Below are positions 31,582-40,881 of a DNA stretch of 64,000 nt, in pieces. The DNA is taken from assembly GCA_018385335.1 (NCBI GenBank), contig JAHAZN010000052.1, forward strand, positions 1 through 64,000, given 5' to 3'. Under the pieces are notes generated by a model. The model worked only from the letters and a program-made list of their open reading frames with translations, was not told the origin of the DNA and ran no database searches. The position numbers and the translations under genes are program-made. This DNA comes from Prevotella sp. GTDB taxonomy: Bacteria > Bacteroidota > Bacteroidia > Bacteroidales > Bacteroidaceae. Numbering within the stretch: position 1 is the first letter of the stretch; each line of letters begins with the position of its first letter.

Positions 31582-33129
31582 ATGATGAGACACCGATTCC
31601 TTCTTGTTGCCTGGATGCTCTCTGTCCTCATACTCTCTGTGTCTGCGCAGCGTCTTATGAACGATATGGAATATCGGGTGGAGATGCAAGCTTCCCTAAG
31701 CGATGGCAATACCCCTCTCTGGCTCAATGCCAACCGTTATGGCTTGAGTTCGCTAGAAGAACAGAATGGCTATCTGAGGACCACCGTTGTGCGCCCTCTC
31801 GCTGCCGACTCCCTCCGTCGTTGGGGAGTGGGCTATGGGGTCGATGTGGCTGCCACATGGCATCATAGCAGCCGTTTCATCGTGCAGCAGTGCTTCGCCG
31901 AACTGCGTTGGCTCAAAGGTGTGCTCACTGTGGGTAGCAGATACTATCCCATGGAACTGAAGAATAACAGGCTCTCGAGCGGTTCGCAGACACTGGGTAT
32001 CAATGCACGCCCCGTGCCACAGGTGCGTTTGGCACTGCCCGACTATTGGACCTTGCCCATCTTCAATGGGTGGTTACACCTTAAGGGACATGTCGCCTAT
32101 GGTAAGATGACCGATGATAACTGGCAGCACGACTTCACCCAGCGTAAGTCGAAGTATGCCGATGACGTGCTCTATCACAGCAAGGCAGGCTATCTGAAGA
32201 TTGGCAACGATGAGGTGTTCTGTCCGTTTTCTGTAGAGATGGGTCTGGAGATGGCTTCAACCTTTGGAGGTACAGCTTACCGTCCTAAAGGCGATGGAAC
32301 GATGGAGCCACTCCAAAATGCCACAGGACTGAAGGCTTTCTGGCAGGCTTTCGTACCGGGAGGAGGCGATGTGAACGAGACTACCTACCGCAATATGGAG
32401 GGTAACCAGCTCGGCAGTTGGCTCCTGCGCCTTAACTACGACAATGATACATGGGGCTTGAGCACTTATGCAGACAAGTATTTCGAAGACCATTCGGCCA
32501 TGTTCCAGCTCGACTACGATGGGTATGGTGAAGGAGACGAATGGGATAAAAGCAAGAAACGACGCTATTTCATGTATGATTTCAAAGATATGATGGTGGG
32601 TCTTGAGCTCCGTCTTCATAGGAGTGTTTACATCCGTAATGTCGTCCTTGAATATCTCTATACCAAATATCAGAGTGGTCCCATCTATCACGACCATACG
32701 CCCTCTATGAGCGACCATGTGAGTGGACAGGACGATTTCTATAACCATTCTATCTTCACGGGATGGCAACACTGGGGACAGGTGATGGGTAACCCCCTCT
32801 ATCTCTCACCTATATATAATTCCGATGGTAACATCATGGTGAAGAACAACCGCTTTCAGGCGATTCATCTCGGTGTCGATGGCATTATCCTTCCTCAGCT
32901 CTACTATAGGGCACTGTTCTCCTGGCAGGATGGTGTGGGTACCTATAAGCTCCCCTATACCAAGAACCTCAGCAATACCAGTTTCATGGTTGAGGCCGAC
33001 TATCATTTCACCCGTCGCTTGTTGAAGGGGTGGGGCATCCGTGGTGCCTATGGCATGGATTTTGGGAAGATACGTGGCGATAATGCTGGATTCCAACTCA
33101 CGGTCACCAAGTGTGGACGGCTTTTCTAA
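31582..33129 (+). CDS. Capsule assembly protein Wzi family
   Basis: The protein has 515 residues. After the signal peptide (FLLVAWMLSVLILSVSAQ) comes a beta-barrel rich in Tyr, Trp and Gly, with AELRWLKGVLTVGSRYYPMEL and a later HFTRRLLKGWGIRGAYGMDFGK. This resembles the Bacteroidota form of Wzi (the E. coli protein is a surface lectin-like barrel that fixes capsule to the cell). Start: two ATGs in a row at 31582 and 31585. It is followed after 42 bases by a small lipoprotein gene, probably on the same transcript, and lies near a sugar transferase and a GT2 gene, which supports a capsule or exopolysaccharide role. Confidence 0.8.
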   Translation: MMRHRFLLVAWMLSVLILSVSAQRLMNDMEYRVEMQASLSDGNTPLWLNANRYGLSSLEEQNGYLRTTVVRPLAADSLRRWGVGYGVDVAATWHHSSRFIVQQCFAELRWLKGVLTVGSRYYPMELKNNRLSSGSQTLGINARPVPQVRLALPDYWTLPIFNGWLHLKGHVAYGKMTDDNWQHDFTQRKSKYADDVLYHSKAGYLKIGNDEVFCPFSVEMGLEMASTFGGTAYRPKGDGTMEPLQNATGLKAFWQAFVPGGGDVNETTYRNMEGNQLGSWLLRLNYDNDTWGLSTYADKYFEDHSAMFQLDYDGYGEGDEWDKSKKRRYFMYDFKDMMVGLELRLHRSVYIRNVVLEYLYTKYQSGPIYHDHTPSMSDHVSGQDDFYNHSIFTGWQHWGQVMGNPLYLSPIYNSDGNIMVKNNRFQAIHLGVDGIILPQLYYRALFSWQDGVGTYKLPYTKNLSNTSFMVEADYHFTRRLLKGWGIRGAYGMDFGKIRGDNAGFQLTVTKCGRLF

Positions 33130-33171
33130 TGTGAGGCAACACCTTTTTAGTAGATATCAAACAAGAAGAAT

Positions 33172-33630
33172 ATGAGAAAGATTTTCCTTTATTATATAGC
33201 AATGGTCCCTATGCTGAGTCTGACCTTGGGTGGATGCAGCATTGAGATGTCTGACAATGGTGAGCTTGATGGCTATTGGCATCTTGAGAGGGTTGACACC
33301 CTGTCCACTGGTGGTGTATGTGACCTCAGCGGACAACTGCGTTTCTGGGCTGTGCAGGCCAAGATGCTTGCCTTGATGGACAGAGGCAATGATGCCAATG
33401 GTGGTGCCTTTGGCTATCTCCTGAGGTTCGAACATAACGGTAGCAAGTTGAGGCTCTATCAGCCCCTCCTCAACGACCGCGTGAATGGTGACTCCAAGGT
33501 AGAGGACGCGAAACTGCTGGCACCCTTTGGTGTAAATGCACTCGACGAGACCTTCCGTGTGGTCAGTCTGTCTGGAAGTAAGATGACGTTAAGGACCGAA
33601 GAGCTGCAACTCTCCTTCAAGAAATTCTGA
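33172..33630 (+). CDS. Small lipocalin-like lipoprotein
   Basis: The protein has 152 residues. The signal peptide ends at lipobox SLTLGGC (Cys22). The remainder starts with ELDGYWHLERVDTLSTGGV and is rich in beta strands ending in SFKKF, resembling the lipocalin-like/DUF4488-type lipoproteins of Bacteroidales. Such proteins bind small hydrophobic ligands, but no ligand can be named. It lies 42 bases downstream of the Wzi-like gene. Its stop codon is part of a palindrome shared with the convergent sugar transferase gene. Confidence 0.68.
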   Translation: MRKIFLYYIAMVPMLSLTLGGCSIEMSDNGELDGYWHLERVDTLSTGGVCDLSGQLRFWAVQAKMLALMDRGNDANGGAFGYLLRFEHNGSKLRLYQPLLNDRVNGDSKVEDAKLLAPFGVNALDETFRVVSLSGSKMTLRTEELQLSFKKF

Positions 33631-33644
33631 GTTTAGAATTTCTT
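33619..33644 (+). terminator. Palindrome spanning two convergent stop codons
   Basis: AAGAAATTCT (33619-33628) pairs perfectly with AGAATTTCTT (33635-33644) around GAGTTT. It contains the stop codons of both convergent genes, which both end in the residues KKF because of the symmetry. It probably works as a shared bidirectional terminator, although no long T-run follows. Confidence 0.5.
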
Positions 33645-34271
33645 ACCGCCAACGATACTGAGGAAGGTGTTGGCAAGAATCTTGATGTCAAACCACCAGG
33701 AACGGTGCTCCAGATAATAGAGGTCGAGTTCCAAGCGTCGCAACATCTTCTCCATCGTATCAGTGTAACCATTATAGAGTGTGGCATAGGAGGTGACACC
33801 TGGTCTTATCTGATAGAGACAGCGATAGCGAGGGTCGTGCTGGATAATCTGATCGATATAATATTTCCTCTCTGGTCGAGGACCGACAAAAGCCATGTCG
33901 CCCTTCAACACGTTCCATAGCTGGGGCAGTTCGTCTAAATGATGGTCGCGCAGGAATCGTCCTATCTTTGTCAGACGATCATCCTGCTCCTGGTTATACA
34001 AAGCAGGACCGTTCTTCTCTGCATCCACCTTCATGCTCCTAAACTTGTAGATATAGAAGGGTTTGCCAAACCTTCCAATACGTTCCTGCCTGAAGATGAC
34101 TGGTTCCCCATCTTCCCGTTTAATAGCAATGTAACAATAGAGGAAGAGTGGAGAGAAGATGATGAGACAGATGAAGGCAATAACAAAGTCAACAATGCGT
34201 TTCACATTGCGTTCGACCTCTGTCATCCCATCGAAAATATAGGTAGTCGTTTCTGTTGCAGTTTGCGCCAT
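33633..34271 (-). CDS. Sugar transferase (undecaprenyl-phosphate sugar phosphotransferase type)
   Basis: The protein has 212 residues. A membrane helix (about 26-48, VDFVIAFICLIIFSPLFLYCYI) is followed by the catalytic domain of the bacterial sugar transferase family, with PVIFRQERIGRFGKPFYIYKFRSM, DELPQLWNVLKGDMAFVGPRPE and RYRCLYQIRPGVTSYA. It lacks the extra N-terminal helices of WbaP/WcaJ and so is the short, monotopic PglC-like form. It moves a sugar-1-phosphate from UDP-sugar to undecaprenyl phosphate, the first step of a surface glycan. It lies 113 bases downstream of the GT2 gene. Confidence 0.9.
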   Translation of the reverse strand: MAQTATETTTYIFDGMTEVERNVKRIVDFVIAFICLIIFSPLFLYCYIAIKREDGEPVIFRQERIGRFGKPFYIYKFRSMKVDAEKNGPALYNQEQDDRLTKIGRFLRDHHLDELPQLWNVLKGDMAFVGPRPERKYYIDQIIQHDPRYRCLYQIRPGVTSYATLYNGYTDTMEKMLRRLELDLYYLEHRSWWFDIKILANTFLSIVGGKKF

Positions 34272-34384
34272 TATTTGTTTCTTTTATTGTAATAACTCAC
34301 AATCCAAACAAATATTGCTTTTAATACACAAATAATTTTTTTGTTTTTTGAATCAGGAATGCTCAAGAGTGTTGTGCTACCTCG

Positions 34385-35188
34385 TCAGATGTTTCTTTTC
34401 TCCCTAAGGTAACGATAACTGTCAATTTTCTTCTTCATTACCTTCATTCCATAACAAGGTAGGAAGAGAAAGAAGAAATAGATATAGGATTTGATGGTGG
34501 AGAAACCCAGCACTTCCTGATAGACGCGCGCATTGTATTTTATCAGGTATATTTTACTCTGCGACACCGACCCCTGCCGAATGCGGTAATAGGCCAGTGG
34601 AGCGGTGATGGCTTTTGCCTGTTTACATTTCTTGATGATTTTGAGAAACAACCCCCAGTCCTGACGTTTCCTCAGTGTGGGCATGTAATATTTCTCTCCC
34701 AACAGTTGTGTGTCATAGATGGCAGTGAGACAGCCCACCTTATTGTCTTTTAGCATCATCTTATAGGTGATTGTCTCGGGGGCGATGCAGATACCACACT
34801 CCTTGCCGTCGCTGTTACAGATGATATAAGAAGAGCAACAGAGGGCGCACCCCTCCTGTCGCATGTAGGCTAACTGCCGCTCCAGTTTGTCGGGCATCCA
34901 TCGGTCATCGCTGTCACAGAAGGCAATGTATCGTCCCTTGGCTGCCGAGATGCCTGTGTTGAGTGCTACACCCGGACCGGAGTTCTCCTTCAGTCTGAAC
35001 ACTTTCACGCGCTCGTCCTTCTCTTCGTAATAAGCCAACAGTCGAAGCGTCTCCTCATCGGTGGAGTTGTCGTCCGCTATCAACAGCTCAAGGTGCTCAT
35101 ACGTTTGGTTGAGCACACTCTCTATGCTGTCAGCCACATATCGACTGGCATTATATGTAGGCATAATAACGGATACGAGTTCTTTCAT
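34385..35188 (-). CDS. Glycosyltransferase family 2 protein
   Basis: The protein has 267 residues. The GT-A fold opens with LVSVIMPTYNASRYVADSIE. ADDNSTDEET and the DxD-like CDSDDRWMP (metal and nucleotide binding) follow, then KRQDWGLFLKI. This is typical of enzymes that add single sugars from nucleotide sugars to lipid-linked glycans. I use the ATG at 35188 because it opens directly with the GT2 motif and lies just after the -7 box at 35209-35216. With the sugar transferase downstream it forms a two-gene glycan unit. Confidence 0.88.
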   Translation of the reverse strand: MKELVSVIMPTYNASRYVADSIESVLNQTYEHLELLIADDNSTDEETLRLLAYYEEKDERVKVFRLKENSGPGVALNTGISAAKGRYIAFCDSDDRWMPDKLERQLAYMRQEGCALCCSSYIICNSDGKECGICIAPETITYKMMLKDNKVGCLTAIYDTQLLGEKYYMPTLRKRQDWGLFLKIIKKCKQAKAITAPLAYYRIRQGSVSQSKIYLIKYNARVYQEVLGFSTIKSYIYFFFLFLPCYGMKVMKKKIDSYRYLREKRNI

Positions 35189-35208
35189 ATGTTTTTTGGA
35201 AACGACTG

Positions 35209-35216
35209 CAAAGGTA
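35209..35216 (-). promoter_or_regulatory. -7 promoter element for the GT2 gene
   Basis: On the minus strand TACCTTTG (plus CAAAGGTA) is a perfect -7 box. No -33 TTTG is seen at the right distance. The leader would be about 14 bases. Confidence 0.6.
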
Positions 35217-35331
35217 CTAATTATTGATGACAACCGAGGCATAAGTACTAACTTTTTCGCCTATTTATCGCTATGAGACGAAAAAACAAACTCTTTAGAC
35301 GTATCCTAAACCTACTTTATTTCCATTATTC

Positions 35332-35339
35332 TAATTTTG
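35332..35339 (+). promoter_or_regulatory. -7 promoter element for the GH30 gene
   Basis: TAATTTTG matches TAnnTTTG and lies 52 bases before the GH30 ATG. It is the first promoter of the xylan-type block. No clear -33 box is seen, which would fit a promoter that needs an activator. Confidence 0.55.
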
Positions 35340-35391
35340 CTGCCGAAAACCTAAAACTAAAAATTGATTCGAAATAAAAAAATACAGAAAG

Positions 35392-36987
35392 ATGATAAAA
35401 AAGTCACTCTTTTTCACGCTTGCGTTGATTGCGCTCAATGGTTTTGCACAGGATGGTGTCCTACCTACAATAGTACCGGAGACCGATGCTAATCTGTCCA
35501 CCCTAACAGCCCGTGCTGGAACGACACGCTATCAGTATGTCACTGGTTTTGGTGCTGCTGCCTGCTTTGGTGCGATGGAACCTATCCGTGATACCAATGT
35601 CATCGACTCCCTGTATGGGCCGAAATCGCGCGTAGGATTGAACATCGTGCGCATGGAGATCTCTCCTAATACTATAGGTGATGTCACCACCCCTTGGGAT
35701 ACACCCTACGACTGGCACGGCTATCTACCCGTCACCAAGCGCGCTAAGGAATATGGAGCAATCATCTTTGGTACACCTTGGTCGCCACCCGCTGCGTTTA
35801 AGACGAATGGGAGTGCCAGCGGTGGACAGACAACAGATGCGAATGGCAATGTAGGTGGAGAGCGTGGCAAGTTGAAACCCACCAAATATAAGGATTTCTT
35901 TCCTTGGCTCAATACCTATCTCACCTATATGAAGAACAATGGTGTGGATATCGATGCCGTAGCATTGCAGAACGAGCCCGACTGGTGGGTGAACTACAGC
36001 GGATGTCTCTATACTCCCGAAGAACTTCACGACCTCGTGGTAGAGTATGCCTCACGTCTCAATAGGAGCAAGTTTAATGTGAAACTCATCAGTGGCGAGA
36101 GTCTCAACTTCACTCCAGCCTATTCTGATGCTTTGCTCGACGATTCAGCCTCAGCCAAACATATTGACATCCTCGGTGGTCACCTCTATGGCAACCCACC
36201 GCTCAAGAACATGAAGACTGTGGCTACCAAGGCCCTGAAGATGGGCAAGGAGACCTGGATGACGGAACACAGCTTCGACCCACGCGGTGAGGGAGCCAAT
36301 CCCGTACGCGACCTGCCCACCTGGGACGAGGAACTCCTTTTTGCCGAGGAGGTGAACGAGTCGATGCAGGCCAACTGCTCCGCTTATATCTATTGGTATA
36401 TGATGGCACATTGGTCGTTTGTTGGCAATGGTGATTCTACTATCCAGCCAGGCAACGACAAGGGCAAGGTGTTGCGCCGCGGATTGATTATGTCTCATTT
36501 TGCCAAGCATCTCACAGGCTCTACCCGTATCTCTCATAGCTCTAATGTTTCTCAAGTCACCAATGCAGCATTCGAGACCTCTGCCTATATCAAGGGCGAC
36601 TCGCTCATCATGATGGCTATCCTGACTAAAGACAAGGATTTCAACCTTAAGTTCACCTTACCTTATAACATCTTAGGAGGTAAGCGCATCCTTAGTACCG
36701 AGGACAAGCTCCTCGCCGAAGCCGAACTGCAGATTGATGAGCCCACGAAGGAGGTGACTTTCCGTATGCCAGCGAAGAGTATCGCTACATATATCTTCAA
36801 AATAGAGAATCCTGAGACGGCTATCGAAGAGGTGGAGAACACCTCAGCTCAGACGACAGAGCGCATCAGCTCAGACGACGCCTACTATAACCTCAATGGT
36901 CAGCGCGTAACAACGACCACCATGGGACAGGGACGTGCGCAGGGTAAGGGCCTCTACATACACAAAGGTAAATTAGTTATTAGATAA
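35392..36987 (+). CDS. Glycoside hydrolase family 30 enzyme, probable glucuronoxylanase
   Basis: The protein has 531 residues. After the signal peptide (FFTLALIALNGFAQ) comes a GH30 (beta/alpha)8 barrel with side beta domain. The putative acid/base is Glu195 in LQNEPDWW and the nucleophile Glu292 in WMTEHSF; FGTPWSPPAAFKTNG is a family hallmark. GH30 members act on glucuronoxylan, xylan or beta-1,6-glucans. The presence of GH67, GH43 and CE1 genes points to xylan. The last 40 residues (NLNGQRV, then KGLYIHKGKLVIR) form the C-terminal tail shared with four other proteins here, suggesting surface export. It is the first gene of the plus-strand block. Confidence 0.88.
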   Translation: MIKKSLFFTLALIALNGFAQDGVLPTIVPETDANLSTLTARAGTTRYQYVTGFGAAACFGAMEPIRDTNVIDSLYGPKSRVGLNIVRMEISPNTIGDVTTPWDTPYDWHGYLPVTKRAKEYGAIIFGTPWSPPAAFKTNGSASGGQTTDANGNVGGERGKLKPTKYKDFFPWLNTYLTYMKNNGVDIDAVALQNEPDWWVNYSGCLYTPEELHDLVVEYASRLNRSKFNVKLISGESLNFTPAYSDALLDDSASAKHIDILGGHLYGNPPLKNMKTVATKALKMGKETWMTEHSFDPRGEGANPVRDLPTWDEELLFAEEVNESMQANCSAYIYWYMMAHWSFVGNGDSTIQPGNDKGKVLRRGLIMSHFAKHLTGSTRISHSSNVSQVTNAAFETSAYIKGDSLIMMAILTKDKDFNLKFTLPYNILGGKRILSTEDKLLAEAELQIDEPTKEVTFRMPAKSIATYIFKIENPETAIEEVENTSAQTTERISSDDAYYNLNGQRVTTTTMGQGRAQGKGLYIHKGKLVIR

Positions 36988-37257
36988 GCATAAAGTTAGG
37001 TTATTCATTCTCATTGGGTTTGCGATATAGCTTCCGACCGGAGGCGGTGACGTTTTCGGCGGGAGTGCAAATCCTTTTAAAGTTGATAGTTTTTACTGAT
37101 GCACTCCAGAGCACTCTAAATAGTGCGCACTGTGATAAATAAAGAACATACCATAATAGTAATTCAATATACATGTCCAAAAAAAGATTACTTACCATAG
37201 GTAGTAGTAATAATAATCATATAAGTCACTTAATATTAACAATTTAAAATCGGTTCT

Positions 37258-40200
37258 ATGAGAACAAAAAATCTACTTATTCTGATGCTGCTGACACTGT
37301 TCGGCAGCTTGAGCGTACAGGCTCGATCAGTAGCGTATGATGCCACGAAGTCGGGGAACTTCTTCTCCTACAACTTCGCTGGTTGTACTGCTACCTTTGA
37401 TGCTGCTACTAAGACGCTCTCGTGGACAGGTAACCTGTCAATCACTGGTTTCCAAAACATTGGTGACCTCTCCGAATATGAGAGTGTCATTATCGATGTG
37501 GCTGCCGTTGATGCAGAGACTCCCATCCCTGCTGACCTGACCGCCGATTTGGAGAAAGACAACGGAGGCAAGACTTCAAAGAAGGTGACTCTTGTAGAAG
37601 GTGAGAACAAGTTGGTTCTTGCCGACATCATCGATGCCGAGACCACGCTCACACAGGCAGACCTCGCTTCAGTACAGAGCATCGGTCTGGCTTCTGCTGC
37701 TGCCGAAGGCAAGGTTGTCATCAAAGCCATTTACTTCGAGAACTCTCTCCCCGACCTTGCTCCCGAACCCGAGGAGAATGCCGTGCGCAAGGAGGCCAAC
37801 CTTGGTGGCTTGGAGGAGGTGACAGAAGGTAAAAGCTATACCTATAATCCTATCACCCACGCTTATACATGGAGCGCACCCTGGGGCAACCTGATGGATA
37901 TTAAGGACCTTCCTTATTATGACGAAGCCAAGAAGTTTACCAACTACTACATCAAGGTGAGCTATGTGCAGCCTTATGATGAGGCCAACAGCTATGCCCG
38001 TCTCTGCATCAACGATGGTACTGAGTTGATTACCCACAAACTCATAGAGGGTGTGAATGTCATCCCCGTGCCAGCTGATGCTGATGTGAAGCAGATCCGT
38101 ATCGGTGGCGCCGGTGGCTCTGGTGCCGTCATCTTCCACTATTTCTACACTGAGGTGATTGAGGCACCTTCTATCAAGGGTAACGACATCGCTGGCTTCC
38201 CTCTCACTCCTGAGATGTATAACGAGTCAACTTTCCTGAAACTCAACGAGGAGACAGACCACTTCTTCGGTACAGGTAGCGCTGACAACCCCAATGCTTA
38301 TGTTGATCTCTCTAAGTATCTCTACCTCAAATACACCATGGGTAAAGGCGAGCCTCGTCTGTTTGTATTTGGAAAGGATATGGAAAAAGCAGATATTCTC
38401 AAAGGTACCGACAGCAAATATGTGACTGCCGAAGGCAACACCTATACCTTCGACATTCAGAAATATGTTGCCGATAAGGGCTTTGCTCACCTTGGTACGA
38501 TCAAATCATCTGGTTATGGAGTGAAAGATACCCTTAAAGATGTCCAGATCCTCGATCATCAGGATGTTATCTACAACCTCTATGGTAAGGGTGAGTTGAC
38601 AGAGGAACTCATCGAGGAGATGATGGACGTTCCTTATGCCATCATCGATGCTACCGGTCTGCAGGTGACTGAGCCTATCGAGATCCCCGTGGCTAACCCC
38701 AACACCATCATCCTCGCCAATGAAGGTCAGGTGAGCAATGAGACCAACGTTGTTGTCAACGGTGAGTGTGCTGAGCTCATGCTGATGGGTGGTATGCCTT
38801 TCAAGACACCTGCTGACTTCACTGCCAAGGCTGTCACCTTCGTTAACTCTATGGCAGCTCCCCTCGCAGGAGAAGAAGTGGCCAACGAGGCATGGAACAT
38901 CTATGCACTGCCCTTCACCGCCCCCGTTCCCGAGGGAGTGAACGCTTACGTCTTCGATGAGGCTAAGGCTGCCAAGGGAATCATCTATCTCCAGGCCATC
39001 GATACCATCGTGGCCAACAAGCCCTTCATCCTCAACCACAGCGGTTTCTTCCAGCTCACAGCTGAGGATGCAAAGATTGTTGCTTCTGAGAACATCACCA
39101 CCAATGGTGCCCTCACAGCTTCTTACAGTTTTACTGACACCATCCCCACAGGGGCTTACTTCATCAACTCAGGCTACAACGGCACTGCCTTTGTTCAGGT
39201 GACTGACGACGACCAGCCCTTCCTCCTCAATGCCTTCAATGGTTATCTCACTCTCAACGAGGGAGCTGACAGCATCGCTTCTTATGCACTCGCTACCGAG
39301 AAACCTTTCATCCATGGCTATGCCAACAGCGTAGAGGAACTCACTGCTGCGATGTTCAAGGATTACACCGACAAGGAGAACCCTGCCGTTGCCTATCCCG
39401 CTTATGAACTGAACAAGGCTACCGGTATGCCTTACGGTGATGGTAACGTTGGTATGAACAACTATGCCGACCTCTCTGCTTATAAGTATCTTGGTATCAC
39501 CGTTTCCGAAGGCCAGCCCCGCTGCTGCATCAACCGTCTGACTGCTGATGGTCAGGATAATGAAGATCCTGCTCAGGCCAAAATGCTCGACTTCAACAAG
39601 GAGTGGACGATCGCCAAGTATCAGACCAAGGTGGGCAACACCTATTGGATTGACCTTGGTAAGATTGTAGAGGACTTCGGCTTTGCTTATCTCCACTGTA
39701 TCAAGGGTGCTAACTGGGCCAATGTCAATGTTACCGCGCTCAATCTCACCGATGCCAAGAGCTTCGCTGACTGCGTCTTGGTAGGCGAGGGTGACTATGC
39801 TGAGGATGTTTATAGCCTCGTTGACAGCGCATACAACTCTATCGACGTGACTGGCGTGACCGAAGAGGGTCAGCTTGAACTCTATCCTCAGAACACCAAT
39901 GCAATGATTCTTGCCAACAAGGGTCAGGTGGCTAATGAGGCTAACGTGATTGTCAACGACACATGTCAGAGCCTCCAGCTCATCGTAGGTCAGCCCTTCG
40001 TTGCTCCCGTACCTTTCGTAGCTTCTGAGGCAGCACTCTATGTTACCCTCCGTAACATGCACGGCAATGCCGTTGAGGAAGAGGGTGCCGATACTCCTGC
40101 AGAAGAGGAGGGAGTGGCTGTTAAACCCAACTGGGCAATGGTTACTGTTCCCTTCAACGCTGCTGTCCCCGAGGGCGTAGATGCTTATGCTATCAACACC

Positions 40201-40674
40201 ATCAGTGCTAAGGGTTATGTGAAACTTGATACACTCAGCGAGATCAAGGCTAATGTTCCTGTGATTATCAACTTCATCGGAGCTGCACAGATCGTAGGTA
40301 CTACACAGGCTATTGCACCTTCTGCTCAGGCTATAGCAGGTGGTCTCACCGCTTCTTACACCGGTGTTGAGGCTCCTGCAGAGTCTTATCTCTTCGGTGT
40401 GAATGAGGAAGGTAAGGTAGGCTTTGCCAAGGCTACCGAGGCAGTTGAGCTCACTCCGTTCTTCGCTTATCTCACTGTAACAGGTGAGGCTGCTGCCAAC
40501 GAGTTCCTTATCATCGGTAGCGAGCCTACAGGTATCAGCGAGGTGAACAACGCTAAGGCTAACGCCACACTCGTTCGCTTCAATATGGCTGGTCAGCAGA
40601 TCAAGGCTTCTGCCAAGGGTATGCAGATACAGCGTATGGCCAATGGTACTGTACGTAAGGTAATGAAGAAATAA
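37258..40674 (+). CDS. Large modular exported protein of unknown function, possible glycan-binding protein
   Basis: The protein has 1138 residues with a signal peptide (MRTKNLLILMLLTLFGSLSVQA). It shows internal duplication. Two long units (about residues 305-690 and 690-1085) each contain a beta-sandwich-like part with LxKYLYLKYT or LSAYKYLGIT followed by G-x-PR. A segment then follows that is near-identical between the units (IILANEGQVSNETNVVVN versus MILANKGQVANEANVIVN), then a part with PFTAPVPEGVNAY or PFNAAVPEGVDAY. Two further sandwich-like modules lie N-terminal. The end carries the shared C-terminal tail (FNMAGQQI, then KGMQIQRM). No catalytic motif is seen. Its position between GH30 and an esterase suggests xylan binding at the surface. 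Confidence 0.75.
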   Translation: MRTKNLLILMLLTLFGSLSVQARSVAYDATKSGNFFSYNFAGCTATFDAATKTLSWTGNLSITGFQNIGDLSEYESVIIDVAAVDAETPIPADLTADLEKDNGGKTSKKVTLVEGENKLVLADIIDAETTLTQADLASVQSIGLASAAAEGKVVIKAIYFENSLPDLAPEPEENAVRKEANLGGLEEVTEGKSYTYNPITHAYTWSAPWGNLMDIKDLPYYDEAKKFTNYYIKVSYVQPYDEANSYARLCINDGTELITHKLIEGVNVIPVPADADVKQIRIGGAGGSGAVIFHYFYTEVIEAPSIKGNDIAGFPLTPEMYNESTFLKLNEETDHFFGTGSADNPNAYVDLSKYLYLKYTMGKGEPRLFVFGKDMEKADILKGTDSKYVTAEGNTYTFDIQKYVADKGFAHLGTIKSSGYGVKDTLKDVQILDHQDVIYNLYGKGELTEELIEEMMDVPYAIIDATGLQVTEPIEIPVANPNTIILANEGQVSNETNVVVNGECAELMLMGGMPFKTPADFTAKAVTFVNSMAAPLAGEEVANEAWNIYALPFTAPVPEGVNAYVFDEAKAAKGIIYLQAIDTIVANKPFILNHSGFFQLTAEDAKIVASENITTNGALTASYSFTDTIPTGAYFINSGYNGTAFVQVTDDDQPFLLNAFNGYLTLNEGADSIASYALATEKPFIHGYANSVEELTAAMFKDYTDKENPAVAYPAYELNKATGMPYGDGNVGMNNYADLSAYKYLGITVSEGQPRCCINRLTADGQDNEDPAQAKMLDFNKEWTIAKYQTKVGNTYWIDLGKIVEDFGFAYLHCIKGANWANVNVTALNLTDAKSFADCVLVGEGDYAEDVYSLVDSAYNSIDVTGVTEEGQLELYPQNTNAMILANKGQVANEANVIVNDTCQSLQLIVGQPFVAPVPFVASEAALYVTLRNMHGNAVEEEGADTPAEEEGVAVKPNWAMVTVPFNAAVPEGVDAYAINTISAKGYVKLDTLSEIKANVPVIINFIGAAQIVGTTQAIAPSAQAIAGGLTASYTGVEAPAESYLFGVNEEGKVGFAKATEAVELTPFFAYLTVTGEAAANEFLIIGSEPTGISEVNNAKANATLVRFNMAGQQIKASAKGMQIQRMANGTVRKVMKK

Positions 40675-40700
40675 TTCTTTTTACTTAGATTACTCATTCA

Positions 40701-40732
40701 GAGGGTGCATCGCTCGTCGGTGCACCCTCTTT
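40701..40732 (+). terminator. Terminator after the large modular protein gene
   Basis: GAGGGTGCA (40701-40709) pairs perfectly with TGCACCCTC (40721-40729), followed by TTT. It separates the modular protein gene from the esterase gene, which has its own -7 box. Confidence 0.72.
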
Positions 40733-40801
40733 ACATTTGCTAAAGACACAAAAACACAAAAGCCATAGACAAAAAGAAAAAGTAGTTAGAAGGAAAATAT
40801 G

Positions 40802-40809
40802 TAACTTTG
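40802..40809 (+). promoter_or_regulatory. -7 promoter element for the esterase-GH5 pair
   Basis: TAACTTTG matches TAnnTTTG, giving a leader of about 66 bases to the ATG at 40882. No proper -33 box is seen. Confidence 0.6.
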
Positions 40810-40881
40810 CACCGAACCTAATACAATTCACTAACCTCGATTGAAAGATCGAAAAATTCTATTTAAAACTACCATTATATT

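Noticed and set aside
37062-37107. 8-bp inverted repeat (GGAGTGCA/TGCACTCC) between GH30 and the modular protein gene
   Set aside because: Short arms with a 30-base loop and no T-run; likely chance.
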